From the NCBI RefSeq assembly GCF_040144835.1, contig NZ_CP151632.1:4092001-4156000 (forward strand): a stretch of 64,000 bases of DNA. The letters are read 5' to 3'. How positions within the stretch are numbered: the first letter of the stretch is position 1; every line of letters starts with the position of its first letter. Below, piece by piece: positions 34,097 through 42,258 of this stretch. The stretch comes from Microbacterium sp. LWS13-1.2 (GTDB taxonomy: Bacteria; Actinomycetota; Actinomycetes; Actinomycetales; Microbacteriaceae). The position numbers and the translations under genes were made by a program. Under the pieces are notes generated by a model. That model was not told where the DNA came from and made no database searches. It worked only from the letters and a program-made list of their open reading frames with translations.

Positions 34097-35653
34097 CTAC
34101 GCGCTCGCCGACCGTCGCGGGGCGCGGCGCTTGGCAGGGTCGCCGGGGCCACGGGACTCGCCCTCGTCGGCGCCGAGCTGGTCGTGCGACGGGCGCCACT
34201 GGATGCTCACGCGCGAGAGGTCGACGCCGCCCGCGCGGCCCCGGCGGGCGCCGCCGGGCTGGACGAGGACGGAGTCGAGCGCCCGGCCGAGCGCGAGGCG
34301 TCGCTCCTCCACGTCGTCGTCAGCGTGCCACGCCTCGCCCAACGTGCGGCCGGTGGGGAACGTCTCGACTCGCGTCTCGGTAGAGCGAGCCTGGAGCGCC
34401 TTGCGGCGCGCTCGTAGCGCGGCAGAGCGCTCGCTGAGCGCCGCGAGGGCGTCGTCGTCCTCGTCGTCCTCGGCGGTCGCCTGGGCGGCGCGCACGTCCT
34501 TGAGCGCCGCTTCGACGTCCGCGAGTTCGTTGGCCGTCGTCGTGTCGACAGTCTCGACGACGCGCACCTCCGGCCAGGCGCCGGCAACGCTGAGGTACTC
34601 CTCGGCGACAAAGGCCTCCAGAGGATCAGCGAGTATATGCGCCGGGGTTGAGCATCCGCGGCCCATGCACCGATAGACGACGTGACCGCGGTTGCCGGTG
34701 CCGGCCCAGAGCTTGCCGTTGCACGCGCCACAGAATGCGATGCCGGAGAGCACGCGCACGGGGCGCGCGGTGGGCTTGGGGCGCGACGAGGGCGCGACAG
34801 CCGCGCGGATCGCCTCGACGGTCGCGGGCTCTAGGACGGCGGGGTAGTGCTGCGCGGGGAGCCCCTCGGCGTCGAGAACGAGGCGGCCATGGTGGGTAAC
34901 CCTGCCCGTGATCCGATCCGACGTCAGGAGGCGGCGAACAGTCGTCGCGTCCCACACGCCGCGGTCGAGGTGGTCCCACGGTTCGCCGGCGAGTCGCGCG
35001 AGGCGAGCGGGCGACTTGGCGGTCGGCACGCCGTCGCGCTGTAGCTCGCGCGCGAGGCCCGCGACACCGACCTCGCCGGCGAGGAGGCGCTCGGCGCTCG
35101 CGCGGATGAGCGCCGCCTCGGCGTCGTCGATGACGAGGAGCTTGCCGCCGTCGGGGTGCGGGGCGGTGCGGTATCCCAGGGGCGCGGGCCCGCCGGTGTG
35201 CTTGCCGACGGTATGGCGATGTGCGACGGCGGTTCGCATGCGTGCGGCTGTGTTCTCCGCCTCCATGAGGGCCACCTCGGCGAGCATCGTGAGCGTGAGG
35301 CGAAACGAGGGGTTGTCCGAACGCTGGCCATCGGACGTGACGAACAGGCGCCCTGGCTTGGCTACCGCCGCGAGGAGTGGACCGAGCGCTGGAGCGCCCT
35401 CACGAGAGAGGCGGTCCAGCTTGTAGACGGCGAGGACGTCGACCTCGCCGGCGTCGAGGCGACGGACGGCCTCGACGGCCTTGTCGCGCGCCTTGCGCCC
35501 GGAGATGCCCTCATCAACGAGCACGTCGGCGGGGTCGATGGTCCAGCCCTCGCGGTCCGCCATCGCACGGAGAGTGGCCTCCTGGGCGGCGATGCTGGAG
35601 GAGTCCTCGGCGATTGCGGAGAGGCGGAGGTAGAGGGCGGCGCGCTTGGTCAC
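34097..35653 (-). CDS. Large serine integrase
   Basis: A 518-residue site-specific recombinase. The resolvase-type N-terminal domain has the catalytic serine S12 (YLRLS), the arginine loop VYKLDRLSRE at 77-86 and DEGISGRKARDK at 48-59. A recombinase domain follows (about 155-290), then a zinc ribbon with C308, C311, C329 and C334, and a coiled coil (about 375-430) that controls direction of recombination. GTG 35653 lies six bases after minus-strand TACTAT (35665-35660). attR begins 28 bases upstream of the start, the classic integrase-beside-att layout. No recombination directionality factor was identified. Confidence 0.95.
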   Translation of the reverse strand: MTKRAALYLRLSAIAEDSSSIAAQEATLRAMADREGWTIDPADVLVDEGISGRKARDKAVEAVRRLDAGEVDVLAVYKLDRLSREGAPALGPLLAAVAKPGRLFVTSDGQRSDNPSFRLTLTMLAEVALMEAENTAARMRTAVAHRHTVGKHTGGPAPLGYRTAPHPDGGKLLVIDDAEAALIRASAERLLAGEVGVAGLARELQRDGVPTAKSPARLARLAGEPWDHLDRGVWDATTVRRLLTSDRITGRVTHHGRLVLDAEGLPAQHYPAVLEPATVEAIRAAVAPSSRPKPTARPVRVLSGIAFCGACNGKLWAGTGNRGHVVYRCMGRGCSTPAHILADPLEAFVAEEYLSVAGAWPEVRVVETVDTTTANELADVEAALKDVRAAQATAEDDEDDDALAALSERSAALRARRKALQARSTETRVETFPTGRTLGEAWHADDDVEERRLALGRALDSVLVQPGGARRGRAGGVDLSRVSIQWRPSHDQLGADEGESRGPGDPAKRRAPRRSASA

Positions 35654-35680
35654 GAATGAATAGTAGCGCGTTCAGGACTG

Positions 35681-35698
35681 GGAGGTCTGCCAGTCCAT
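35681..35698 (-). other. attR core with severed metX start codons
   Basis: Bases 35681-35697 repeat the attL core exactly. On the minus strand 35698-35681 reads ATGGACTGGCAGACCTCC, the original first six codons of metX (MDWQTS); after them the frame enters element DNA and stops within three codons. This fixes the insertion point at the metX 5' end and shows which junction kept the native start. Confidence 0.85.
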
Positions 35699-35799
35699 TC
35701 GTCCATTCTCGCGTGCCGGTGCGGTCGCACGCGGTCTGTTACGGGTGCCGGCGCGGCGCGGTATATCGGCCGTGCACCCGCGCGTGGCATGATGCGCGC

Positions 35800-36045
35800 A
35801 TGTCCAGCGCTGAACCCTTCATGCCCGCCCACGAGCCTCCGCCGTCCATTCCGCCGGAGGAGCACGACGTCGATCACGACGCCGACGTGCTCTTCGACCC
35901 CGAGGACACGAGCGGGGACGCCGATCCGCAGGCGCAGCCGTGGCACACCGACGCCGCAGCGCCGACGCTGCCCCGTCCTGTCCCGGGTGCGCATCTCACC
36001 GCCGAGCAGCTGTCTGCCGACCTGGCCTCCGACGACGGCGAATGA
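35800..36045 (+). CDS. Small acidic hypothetical protein
   Basis: An 81-residue acidic protein, rich in Asp, Glu and Pro, starting MSSAEPFMPAHEPPPSIPPE. ATG 35800 lies six bases after CATGAT (35788-35793), a leaderless arrangement. It was originally divergent from metX across about 100 bases and is convergent with metY, from which a long terminator separates it. No family recognised; the composition suggests a disordered protein. Confidence 0.7.
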   Translation: MSSAEPFMPAHEPPPSIPPEEHDVDHDADVLFDPEDTSGDADPQAQPWHTDAAAPTLPRPVPGAHLTAEQLSADLASDDGE

Positions 36046-36049
36046 CGAA

Positions 36050-36084
36050 TGCCTCGGCCCGGCGCAGTGCGCCGGGCCGAGGCA
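36050..36084. terminator. Bidirectional hairpin terminator
   Basis: Perfect 17-bp arms TGCCTCGGCCCGGCGCA (36050-36066) and TGCGCCGGGCCGAGGCA (36068-36084) around a single base, between convergent small ORF and metY. Confidence 0.9.
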
Positions 36085-36097
36085 CCTGAGGAGGGGA

Positions 36098-37420
36098 TCA
36101 GGCGCGAGCGGCCTCCGACACGCGCCGGGCCGCTGCGAGCGCCTGCTCGAGGTCGGCCTTGAGGTCGTCGATGTTCTCGAGCCCGACCGAGAGGCGCACG
36201 AGGCCGGGGGTGACACCGGTCGTGAGCTGCTGCTCGGGCGTGAGCTGCGAGTGCGTCGTCGACGCGGGGTGGATCACGAGCGAGCGCACGTCGCCGATGT
36301 TCGCCAGGTGGCTGAAGAGCGTCAGCGAGTTCACGAACTCACGGCCCGCCTCGACACCGCCCTTGAGCTCGAACGACAGGACAGCCCCGACGCCCTTGGG
36401 GGCGTAGTTGTTGGCGGCGGCGTACCACGGCGAGGTCGGCAGGCCCGAGTAGTTGACCGACGCGACGTCGGCGTGGTTCTCGAGCCACTCGGCGATCTCC
36501 TGCGCGTTCTGCACGTGGCGCTCGACGCGCAGTGACAGCGTCTCGATGCCCTGGATGAGCAGCCACGCGCTGTTCGGCGAGATCGCGGCACCGAGGTCGC
36601 GCAGCAGCTGCACGCGCGCCTTGATGATGTAAGCGAGCCCGTCGCCGACCGCCGCGGTGTACGACGCGCCGTGGTACGACGGGTCGGGAACCGTGAGGCC
36701 GGGGAACTTCTCGACGTTCTTCGACCACTTGAACGTGCCGCCGTCGACGATCACGCCGCCGATGGTGGTGCCGTGGCCGCCGAGGAACTTCGTCGCGGAG
36801 TGGACGATGATGTCGGCGCCGTGCTCGAACGGCTTGATGAGGTACGGGGTGGCGATCGTGTTGTCGACGATGAGCGGCACGCCGTTCACGTGCGCGACGT
36901 CGGCGACGGCGCGGATGTCGAGCACGTTGATCTTCGGGTTGCCGATGGTCTCGGCGAAGAAGAGCTTGGTGTTCGGCCGGACGGCGCGGCTCCACTCCTC
37001 GGGGTCGTCCTGGTTCTCGACGAACGTCGTCTCGATGCCGAGCTTCGCCAGCGTGTACTTGAAGAGGTTGTACGTGCCGCCGTAGATCGAGCTCGACGAC
37101 ACGATGTGATCGCCGGACTCCGCGATGTTGAGGACCGCGGAGGTGGCGGCGGCCTGGCCGCTCGCAACGAGCAGCGCACCGGTGCCGCCTTCGAGTGCGG
37201 CGAGGCGCTCCTCGACGACAGCCTGCGTCGGGTTCTGGATGCGCGTGTAGATGTTGCCGAACTCCGCGAGGGCGAAGAGGTTCGCCGCGTGGTCGGCGTT
37301 GTCGAAGACGTACGACGTGGTCTGGTAGATCGGCGTCGCGCGAGCCTTCGTCACCGGATCGGGCTGGGCCCCCGAGTGGATCTGCTTGGTCTCGAAACGC
37401 CAGTTCTCGGGTGCGGACAT
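36098..37420 (-). CDS. metY: O-acetylhomoserine aminocarboxypropyltransferase/sulfhydrylase
   Basis: A 440-residue PLP enzyme of the Cys/Met metabolism family that converts O-acetylhomoserine and sulfide to homocysteine. The start WRFETKQIHSGAQPDPVT and the PLP-lysine motif HSATKFLGGHGT (about 208-219) are typical, and SVGLENIDDLKADL lies near the C-terminus. It uses the product of MetX, whose gene is now 12 kb away because of the inserted element. A leader with a possible ribosome-site hairpin precedes it (37425-37453). A 17-bp terminator follows. Confidence 0.95.
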   Translation of the reverse strand: MSAPENWRFETKQIHSGAQPDPVTKARATPIYQTTSYVFDNADHAANLFALAEFGNIYTRIQNPTQAVVEERLAALEGGTGALLVASGQAAATSAVLNIAESGDHIVSSSSIYGGTYNLFKYTLAKLGIETTFVENQDDPEEWSRAVRPNTKLFFAETIGNPKINVLDIRAVADVAHVNGVPLIVDNTIATPYLIKPFEHGADIIVHSATKFLGGHGTTIGGVIVDGGTFKWSKNVEKFPGLTVPDPSYHGASYTAAVGDGLAYIIKARVQLLRDLGAAISPNSAWLLIQGIETLSLRVERHVQNAQEIAEWLENHADVASVNYSGLPTSPWYAAANNYAPKGVGAVLSFELKGGVEAGREFVNSLTLFSHLANIGDVRSLVIHPASTTHSQLTPEQQLTTGVTPGLVRLSVGLENIDDLKADLEQALAAARRVSEAARA

Positions 37421-37424
37421 GGCT

Positions 37425-37502
37425 TGCTCCTGCGGGATCGGATGCCGGGAGCAGGCGCCCCCAGCCGGGTTCGACAGTACGGACCGCCCGCGTTGTCAAC
37501 AA
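37425..37502 (-). promoter_or_regulatory. metY promoter and leader hairpin over the ribosome-binding site
   Basis: Minus-strand TTGTTG (37502-37497), a 17-base spacer and TACTGT (37479-37474) form a promoter about 50 bases before the ATG. In the leader, TGCTCC (37453-37448) is complementary to GGAGCA (37430-37425), which contains the ribosome-binding site, with a 17-base loop. This could allow translational control, but it does not match a SAM riboswitch class that I can recognise. Confidence 0.5.
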
Positions 37503-37560
37503 CCCACGGGAAATGTGACGTAACCTCCTCGCTTCCCGCGCCACGTTCCCCGGGTTCCCC

Positions 37561-37621
37561 GTTCACTTGCGCTGGATGTACGAAGCTCACGGCGTGTCAC
37601 GTACAGACAGCGCAAGTGAAC
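37561..37621. repeat. 61-bp inverted-repeat element
   Basis: GTTCACTTGCGCTG (37561-37574) plus GTACG (37578-37582) are mirrored by CGTAC (37600-37604) plus CAGCGCAAGTGAAC (37608-37621), with a three-base mismatch in each arm and a 17-base loop. It lies between metY and the divergent SDR gene. It is symmetric, so it may act as a terminator-like or REP element or as a binding site. Confidence 0.7.
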
Positions 37622-37660
37622 GAGTGTGGGGGCGGGCACGCGGGTGGGTAGCGTGGAGGC

Positions 37661-38449
37661 ATGGCGAACAGACGTGCAGTGGTGACCGGCGCGAGCTCGG
37701 GGATCGGTGAGTCGGCGGTGCGGGCACTGCGCGCGACCGGCTGGGACGTGGTCGGCGTGGCGCGACGCGCCGATCGGCTCGCGGCGCTCGAGGCCGAGAC
37801 CGGTGCGGGCGCGTTCGCGGCAGACCTGACCTCCGACGCCGACGTCGAGGCGCTCGCCACGTTCCTCGCCGAGACGGGTCCGCTGCACGCACTCGTGCAC
37901 GTGGCCGGCGGCGCACGCGGCACCGATCGCGTCGAGGACGGCCGTGTCGAGGACTGGCAGTGGATGTTCGAAGCGAACGTGCTCTCGGCGCAGCGGCTCG
38001 TCTCGGCGCTGCTGCCGCAGTTGCGGCGGGCCGCGGCATCCGACGGTCACGCCGACACCCTCTTCGTCACTTCGACCGCCGCGCAGACCGCGTATGCCGG
38101 CGGCGCCGGCTACAACGCCGCCAAGGCGGGCGAGGCCATGCTGGCGCACGCGCTCCGCCTCGAGCTCAACGGCGAGCCGATCCGGGTCGTCGAGGTCGCG
38201 CCGGGCATGGTGCACACGCCCGAGTTCACGCTCAACCGCCTCGGTGGCGACAGCGCGGCCGCCGAGCGCGTGTACGACGGCGTCGCGAATCCGCTGACCG
38301 CAGACGACGTGGCCGACGTGATTGCCTACGCGCTCAACGCGCCCGGGCACGTCAACCTCGACCTCATCACCATGCGTCCGGTCGCGCAGTCGGCGCAGTT
38401 CCTCCTCGCCCGCGGCCCGTTGCGCCCTCGCGGCACGGAGGAGCTGTGA
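37661..38449 (+). CDS. Short-chain dehydrogenase/reductase
   Basis: A 262-residue Rossmann-fold oxidoreductase. The cofactor loop TGASSGIG is at 9-16 and the catalytic Y151-x3-K155 (YNAAK) is present with the serine in [10 protein letters not shown]35/R36 after the second strand favour NADP(H). ATG 37661 is six bases after TAGCGT (37649-37654), and the spacer also contains GGAGG. Its stop overlaps the editing-protein gene (GTGA). The family (YdfG-like serine/3-hydroxy acid dehydrogenases) suggests hydroxy-acid oxidation, but the substrate is unproven. Confidence 0.9.
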   Translation: MANRRAVVTGASSGIGESAVRALRATGWDVVGVARRADRLAALEAETGAGAFAADLTSDADVEALATFLAETGPLHALVHVAGGARGTDRVEDGRVEDWQWMFEANVLSAQRLVSALLPQLRRAAASDGHADTLFVTSTAAQTAYAGGAGYNAAKAGEAMLAHALRLELNGEPIRVVEVAPGMVHTPEFTLNRLGGDSAAAERVYDGVANPLTADDVADVIAYALNAPGHVNLDLITMRPVAQSAQFLLARGPLRPRGTEEL

Positions 38450-39339
38450 TCCCCGCCATCGGCACTACCGTCAGCTATCCGGCAGGCGCGACCGCCTCGC
38501 GCAGCACCGTGGTGCACGTCGCCGATGCCGGCGACGGCCGCCGGGCCGTCGTCCTCGACGAGACCGCCTTCCATCCGGTCGACACCGCGTGGCCCGACCA
38601 GCCCGCCGATCGCGGCACGCTCCGCGCCGCCGGTGCCGACCTCGCGGTCATCGACGCGGTGGTGGGCGCTCTCCCGGTGGACGCGGCACCCGCCGATCGG
38701 CTCCTGCTCGGCGCAGAGGTGCCGGTGCGCACCGGCACCGCGGGGTGGACCTTCGTCGTGGCGCACCTGATCGACGGAGATGCGCCTGTCGCCGAGGGCG
38801 ACGTCGTCGACGTGACGGTGGACGCCGCCTACCGCGCCGCGCTCTCGGCCGGGCACACCGCATGCCACCTCGCCTCGCTCGCCCTCGATGCGGCGCTGGC
38901 GGACGCCTGGCGGAAGGACGCCCCGGCCGACGCACTCGGTGCACCCGCTTTCGATGCGCTCGCGATCCAGGAGTCGCGCATCGTCGGCGACGGCTCGGTG
39001 GACGTCTACCGCATCGGCAAGTCGCTGCGGCGCAAGGGCTTCGATCCGGAGGCGCTCGCCGATCTCGACGCGCTCTCCGCGCGCGTGAATGCACAGCTGG
39101 CGGACTGGGTCGCGGCGGGAGGTGCCGTGCGGATCGAGCGCGACGGCGCTGCCCTGGCCGACCGCCGCACGTGGGTGTGCGAGCTGCCCGGCGTCTCTGC
39201 GCGCATCCCCTGCGGCGGCACCCACGTCACCTCGCTCCACGAGCTCTCGGCGGCGACGGTCTCGTTCGCGGCGACGACGGTCGAGGGCGGCGTCGAGCTC
39301 GTCATGACGACGACGGCGACGAGGGCCGAGGCGCCGTGA
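38446..39339 (+). CDS. AlaX-like alanyl-tRNA editing/metal-dependent hydrolase
   Basis: A 297-residue protein related to the editing domain of alanyl-tRNA synthetase. The zinc ligands are H137 and H141 (GHTACHL) and C256 and H260 (CGGTH). Free-standing AlaX proteins clear Ser or Gly mischarged onto tRNA-Ala. GTG 38446 overlaps the SDR stop and follows GGAGGAG; its own stop overlaps ung (TGATG), so SDR, AlaX and Ung are one operon. The N-terminal half is a longer, less conserved beta domain. A role on another aminoacyl-tRNA is possible. Confidence 0.85.
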   Translation: MIPAIGTTVSYPAGATASRSTVVHVADAGDGRRAVVLDETAFHPVDTAWPDQPADRGTLRAAGADLAVIDAVVGALPVDAAPADRLLLGAEVPVRTGTAGWTFVVAHLIDGDAPVAEGDVVDVTVDAAYRAALSAGHTACHLASLALDAALADAWRKDAPADALGAPAFDALAIQESRIVGDGSVDVYRIGKSLRRKGFDPEALADLDALSARVNAQLADWVAAGGAVRIERDGAALADRRTWVCELPGVSARIPCGGTHVTSLHELSAATVSFAATTVEGGVELVMTTTATRAEAP

Positions 39340-40031
39340 TGCCACTGACGCTGCCTGAGCTCGCCGACGCGGGCCTCATCGACCCCGACTGGTCGACGGC
39401 ACTCGCTCCGGTGGCGCCCGACATCGCCGCGCTGGGCGACCGGCTCCGGGCCGAGGTCGCCGAGGGCCGCCACTACCTGCCGGCCGGGGACCGGGTGCTG
39501 CGCGCGTTCCAGCGCCCGCTGCCCGAGGTGAAGGTGCTCATCGTCGGACAGGACCCGTACCCGACGCCGGGGCATCCGATCGGGCTGTCGTTCGCCGTCG
39601 ACGCGCACGTCCGGCCGCTGCCGCGGAGCCTCGCCAACATCTACCAGGAGCTCGAGGCCGATCTCGGCATCCCGCGCGCCCCGCACGGCGACCTGTCCGC
39701 GTGGAGCGACCAGGGCGTCATGCTGCTCAACCGCGTGCTGACCGTCGCGCCCGGGACTCCGGCATCCCATCGAGGCTGGGGGTGGGAGAAGGTGACCGAA
39801 CACGCCATCCGCACCCTCGTCGCCCGCGACCAGCCGCTCGTCGCGATCCTCTGGGGGCGGGATGCCGCGAACCTGCGGCCGCTGCTCGGAGCGACGCCCA
39901 TCATCGAGTCGCCCCATCCGTCGCCCCTGTCGGCCAGCCGTGGCTTCTTCGGATCGCGGCCGTTCTCGCGCGCCAACGAACTGCTCGCGCAGCAGGGCGC
40001 GACCCCCGTCGACTGGCGGCTGCCCGCTTAG
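39339..40031 (+). CDS. ung: Uracil-DNA glycosylase, family 1
   Basis: A 230-residue repair enzyme that removes uracil from DNA. The water-activating motif GQDPYP places the catalytic Asp at D72, and the minor-groove/uracil motif SPHPSPLSA has H193. [10 protein letters not shown] near residue 128 binds the base. Length and motif spacing are normal. The ATG overlaps the AlaX stop. Uracil repair is particularly relevant in a high-GC genome with frequent cytosine deamination. Confidence 0.96.
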   Translation: MPLTLPELADAGLIDPDWSTALAPVAPDIAALGDRLRAEVAEGRHYLPAGDRVLRAFQRPLPEVKVLIVGQDPYPTPGHPIGLSFAVDAHVRPLPRSLANIYQELEADLGIPRAPHGDLSAWSDQGVMLLNRVLTVAPGTPASHRGWGWEKVTEHAIRTLVARDQPLVAILWGRDAANLRPLLGATPIIESPHPSPLSASRGFFGSRPFSRANELLAQQGATPVDWRLPA

Positions 40032-40065
40032 GGCGCCCCGCACACCGGACATCGAGGAGGAGCTC

Positions 40066-40677
40066 ATGCTCGAGGAGGAATACGAGAAGGATCGGCGTCG
40101 CCTGCCTCGGCATCTGCAGCGCCAGCCCGAGCCCGAGCGTCCCTTCTCTTTCACCATCCGGCCCGTCGAGGACCGCGACATGCCCGACATCCGCGAGATC
40201 TACAACTACTACGTCACCAACTCCGTGGTGACCTTCGACGAAGACACCTGGTCTGTCGGAAAGTGGCGAAAGAAGCGCGATGGCCTGGCCAAGCAGGGCC
40301 TTCCGTTCCTCGTCGCCGAGTCGCCGTCGGGGCAGATCCTCGGGTACGCGCTGGTGCAGCCGATGTCGAGCAAGTCGGCGTACCGGTACTCGGTCGAGAA
40401 CTCGATCTACCTCGGGCAGGCGGCGACCGGGAAGGGCCTGGGCAAGGCGCTGCTCGAGGCGCTCATCGAGGCGAGCGAAACGGTCGGCATCCGCCAGATG
40501 GTCGCGGTGATCAGCGACAAGGGCGCGGAAGGCTCGATCGCCCTGCACGAGAAGCTCGGCTTCGTCGAGGTCGGCCGCATGGGCCGAGTGGGATTCAAGT
40601 TCGGGCGGTGGCTCGGGACCATCTACATGCAGAAGGCCCTCACCCCGGTCAAGAAGAAGGGCATCTTCACCCGCTGA
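40066..40677 (+). CDS. GNAT-family N-acetyltransferase (PAT-like)
   Basis: A 203-residue acetyltransferase. After a charged N-terminal 25 residues comes a GNAT domain resembling phosphinothricin acetyltransferases: DIREIYNYYVTNSVVTFDED near the substrate site and an acetyl-CoA loop (GKGLGKALLEALIEASE) at about 124-140, followed by NSVENSIYL-like and HEKLGFVEVGRMGRVGFKFG segments. ATG 40066 follows GAGGAGG. The true substrate may be an amino acid or a toxic analogue. Confidence 0.85.
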   Translation: MLEEEYEKDRRRLPRHLQRQPEPERPFSFTIRPVEDRDMPDIREIYNYYVTNSVVTFDEDTWSVGKWRKKRDGLAKQGLPFLVAESPSGQILGYALVQPMSSKSAYRYSVENSIYLGQAATGKGLGKALLEALIEASETVGIRQMVAVISDKGAEGSIALHEKLGFVEVGRMGRVGFKFGRWLGTIYMQKALTPVKKKGIFTR

Positions 40678-40680
40678 GCG

Positions 40681-41148
40681 TCACCGGCCCGGCCGCTCAG
40701 GCCCCGTGGACGCGCCGCTGCGACTCCACTCGCGCACGGCGTCGACGAGTTCGCGCCAGGCGCCGACGACCTCGTCGTCGTACAGCTCCGCCTCGCGCGG
40801 ATCCGCCCCCGACCAGCTCGCCCGGATGAACCACACGAAGCCGTCAGGCATCGGACTGCGGGGTTCGGCAGGCGCTGCCTGCGCGTCGTGGGGGGAGACC
40901 GGCGCCCCGATCCGCTGCGCGACGGCGGTGTCCGCGGCGTCCGGTCCGGTGGCGTCGGCTGGCGGATGCGCCTCGTTCCACGGGCAGCGGTCGATCAGCG
41001 AGATCCACTCGGGCGCCTCGGTCTCGGGCGGCTGGGCCGACCAGCGGCGGGTGATGCCGGCGATACCGCCGGTGCGCGCGACGTCGACCTCGACCGCGGG
41101 CCGCGGCTCGGTCGATCCGGTGGTCTCAGGCGTCGGGTTCTGGGTCAT
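40681..41148 (-). CDS. Emfourin-like protease inhibitor with central insertion
   Basis: A 155-residue protein. VEVDVARTGGIAGITRRW at about 19-36 and the C-terminal VWFIRASWSGADPREAELYD then DAVREW match the two halves of emfourin, the protealysin inhibitor family. Between them is an unusual Pro/Ala/Asp-rich insertion of about 45 residues (roughly 60-103). The gene overlaps the M4 peptidase stop by 23 bases, so they are cotranscribed. The expected role is to hold the neighbouring protease inactive in the cytoplasm. The family match is by pattern and context, hence moderate confidence. Confidence 0.75.
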   Translation of the reverse strand: MTQNPTPETTGSTEPRPAVEVDVARTGGIAGITRRWSAQPPETEAPEWISLIDRCPWNEAHPPADATGPDAADTAVAQRIGAPVSPHDAQAAPAEPRSPMPDGFVWFIRASWSGADPREAELYDDEVVGAWRELVDAVREWSRSGASTGPERPGR

Positions 41149-42196
41149 CCGGGATCACGCCGACGCCCGTCCACCCGGCGCGGACGGCATCGACCTCCTC
41201 CGACTTCTCACCGTACTCCGCAGCCGCCGCGGCGAGGGTGGCGCGGGCGAACGTCGTGAAGTCCGCCGTCGACGGCACCGTTCCTGAGGTGAGCGTGCGG
41301 TACCAGATGAGACCCGCCTTCTCCCAGGCGTGGCCGCCCAGCGCAGTCGCGACGAGGTAGAACGCATGATTCGGGATGCCGGAGTTGATGTGCACGCCGC
41401 CGTTGTCGTCGCGGGTGTCGACGTAGTCGCGCATGTGCGCCGGCTGCGGGTCCTTCCCGAGCACGTCGTCGTCGTACGCGGTGCCGGGAGCGGCGAGGGA
41501 CCGCAGTGCGCGCCCCTGCACGGCATCCGTGAAGATGCCCTCGCCGATGAGCCAGCTCGCCTCGTCGGCCGTCTGCCCGATGCGGTGCTGCTCGGCGAGT
41601 GCGCCGAACACGTCGGCGATGGACTCGTTGAGCGCACCTGACTGCCCGCGGTAGAGGAGCCCGCCCTCGTCCTCGACGACGCCGTGCGCGAGTTCGTGTG
41701 CGATGACGCTGAGAGACCCGGTGAAGCCGCGGAACACCTCGCCGTCGCCGTCGCCGAACACCATGCGCTCGCCGTTCCAGAACGCGTTGTCGTAGTCGCG
41801 GCCGTAGTGGACCGTCGCCAGCAGCGAGCTGCCCGAGCCGTCGATGCTATCGCGGGCGAAGGCGTCCCACCAGAAGTCGTAGGTCGCCCCGAGCCCGTCG
41901 AACGCCTCGTCGACGGCGGAGTCGCCGGTGGCGGGGTCGTCCTCGCCGCGCACGCGCGTGCCGGGCAGGACCTCGCGCTGCCGGGCGTCGGAGATCTCGC
42001 GGTCGGGAGCCGGCGTGGCCTCGGCGACGAGGGTTCCGGGCTCCTGGATCGACAGCCGCAGCCTCGACCTCACCGGGCGATACTCGCGCGGCGCGGCGAG
42101 CGTCGAGCGGGCCGCCTCAGCGGCGCGAGCCCAGCCCTCTTCCTGCACGGCGGCGATACGGGCGAGCAGGTACGGCGGAACGATTCCGGGGGCCAT
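41126..42196 (-). CDS. Protealysin-like M4 metallopeptidase
   Basis: A 356-residue thermolysin-family zinc protease. HELAH (H167, E168, H171) and the third ligand E191 in GALNESIAD are present, with NGGVHINSGIPNHAFYLVA giving the catalytic histidine loop. The N-terminus MAPGIVPPYLLARIA is the short protealysin-type propeptide, with no signal peptide, so it is cytosolic or released by an unknown route. It is followed by an overlapping emfourin-like inhibitor gene. In Serratia such pairs affect host-cell invasion and protein modification; the role here is open. Confidence 0.93.
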   Translation of the reverse strand: MAPGIVPPYLLARIAAVQEEGWARAAEAARSTLAAPREYRPVRSRLRLSIQEPGTLVAEATPAPDREISDARQREVLPGTRVRGEDDPATGDSAVDEAFDGLGATYDFWWDAFARDSIDGSGSSLLATVHYGRDYDNAFWNGERMVFGDGDGEVFRGFTGSLSVIAHELAHGVVEDEGGLLYRGQSGALNESIADVFGALAEQHRIGQTADEASWLIGEGIFTDAVQGRALRSLAAPGTAYDDDVLGKDPQPAHMRDYVDTRDDNGGVHINSGIPNHAFYLVATALGGHAWEKAGLIWYRTLTSGTVPSTADFTTFARATLAAAAAEYGEKSEEVDAVRAGWTGVGVIPDDPEPDA

Positions 42197-42258
42197 GATC
42201 CGAACCTATCGGCGGCCGCCGACGCCGGCGCCCGCCCCGCCGACCCTGGCTGGACGCA

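Larger units (their letters stand above)
24106..35680. mobile_element. 11.6-kb serine-integrase element (phage satellite or reduced prophage) in metX
   Basis: The segment between the two 17-bp att copies. It contains a large serine integrase at the right edge, a leftward block of small overlapping genes with a tape-measure protein, a second leftward block with a small-terminase-like gene, and two rightward leaderless cargo units. No large terminase, portal, protease, major capsid, tail tube, baseplate or lysin gene was recognised. Coding density is high, frames are intact and many genes overlap by ATGA/GTGA, which argues against random decay. The inferred attP has inverted arms GGACTGG and CCAGTCC (35675-35681, 35690-35696). 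Confidence 0.85.

Noticed and set aside
33781..34152. A 123-codon leftward frame across the nested palindrome
   Set aside because: It overlaps the integrase 3' end, has no ribosome-binding site, and much of its sequence is just the translation of the palindromic repeats.
37421..37500. A SAM riboswitch in front of metY
   Set aside because: The leader is only about 50 bases and lacks the conserved cores of the SAM riboswitch classes I know; only a simple hairpin over the ribosome-binding site is supported.
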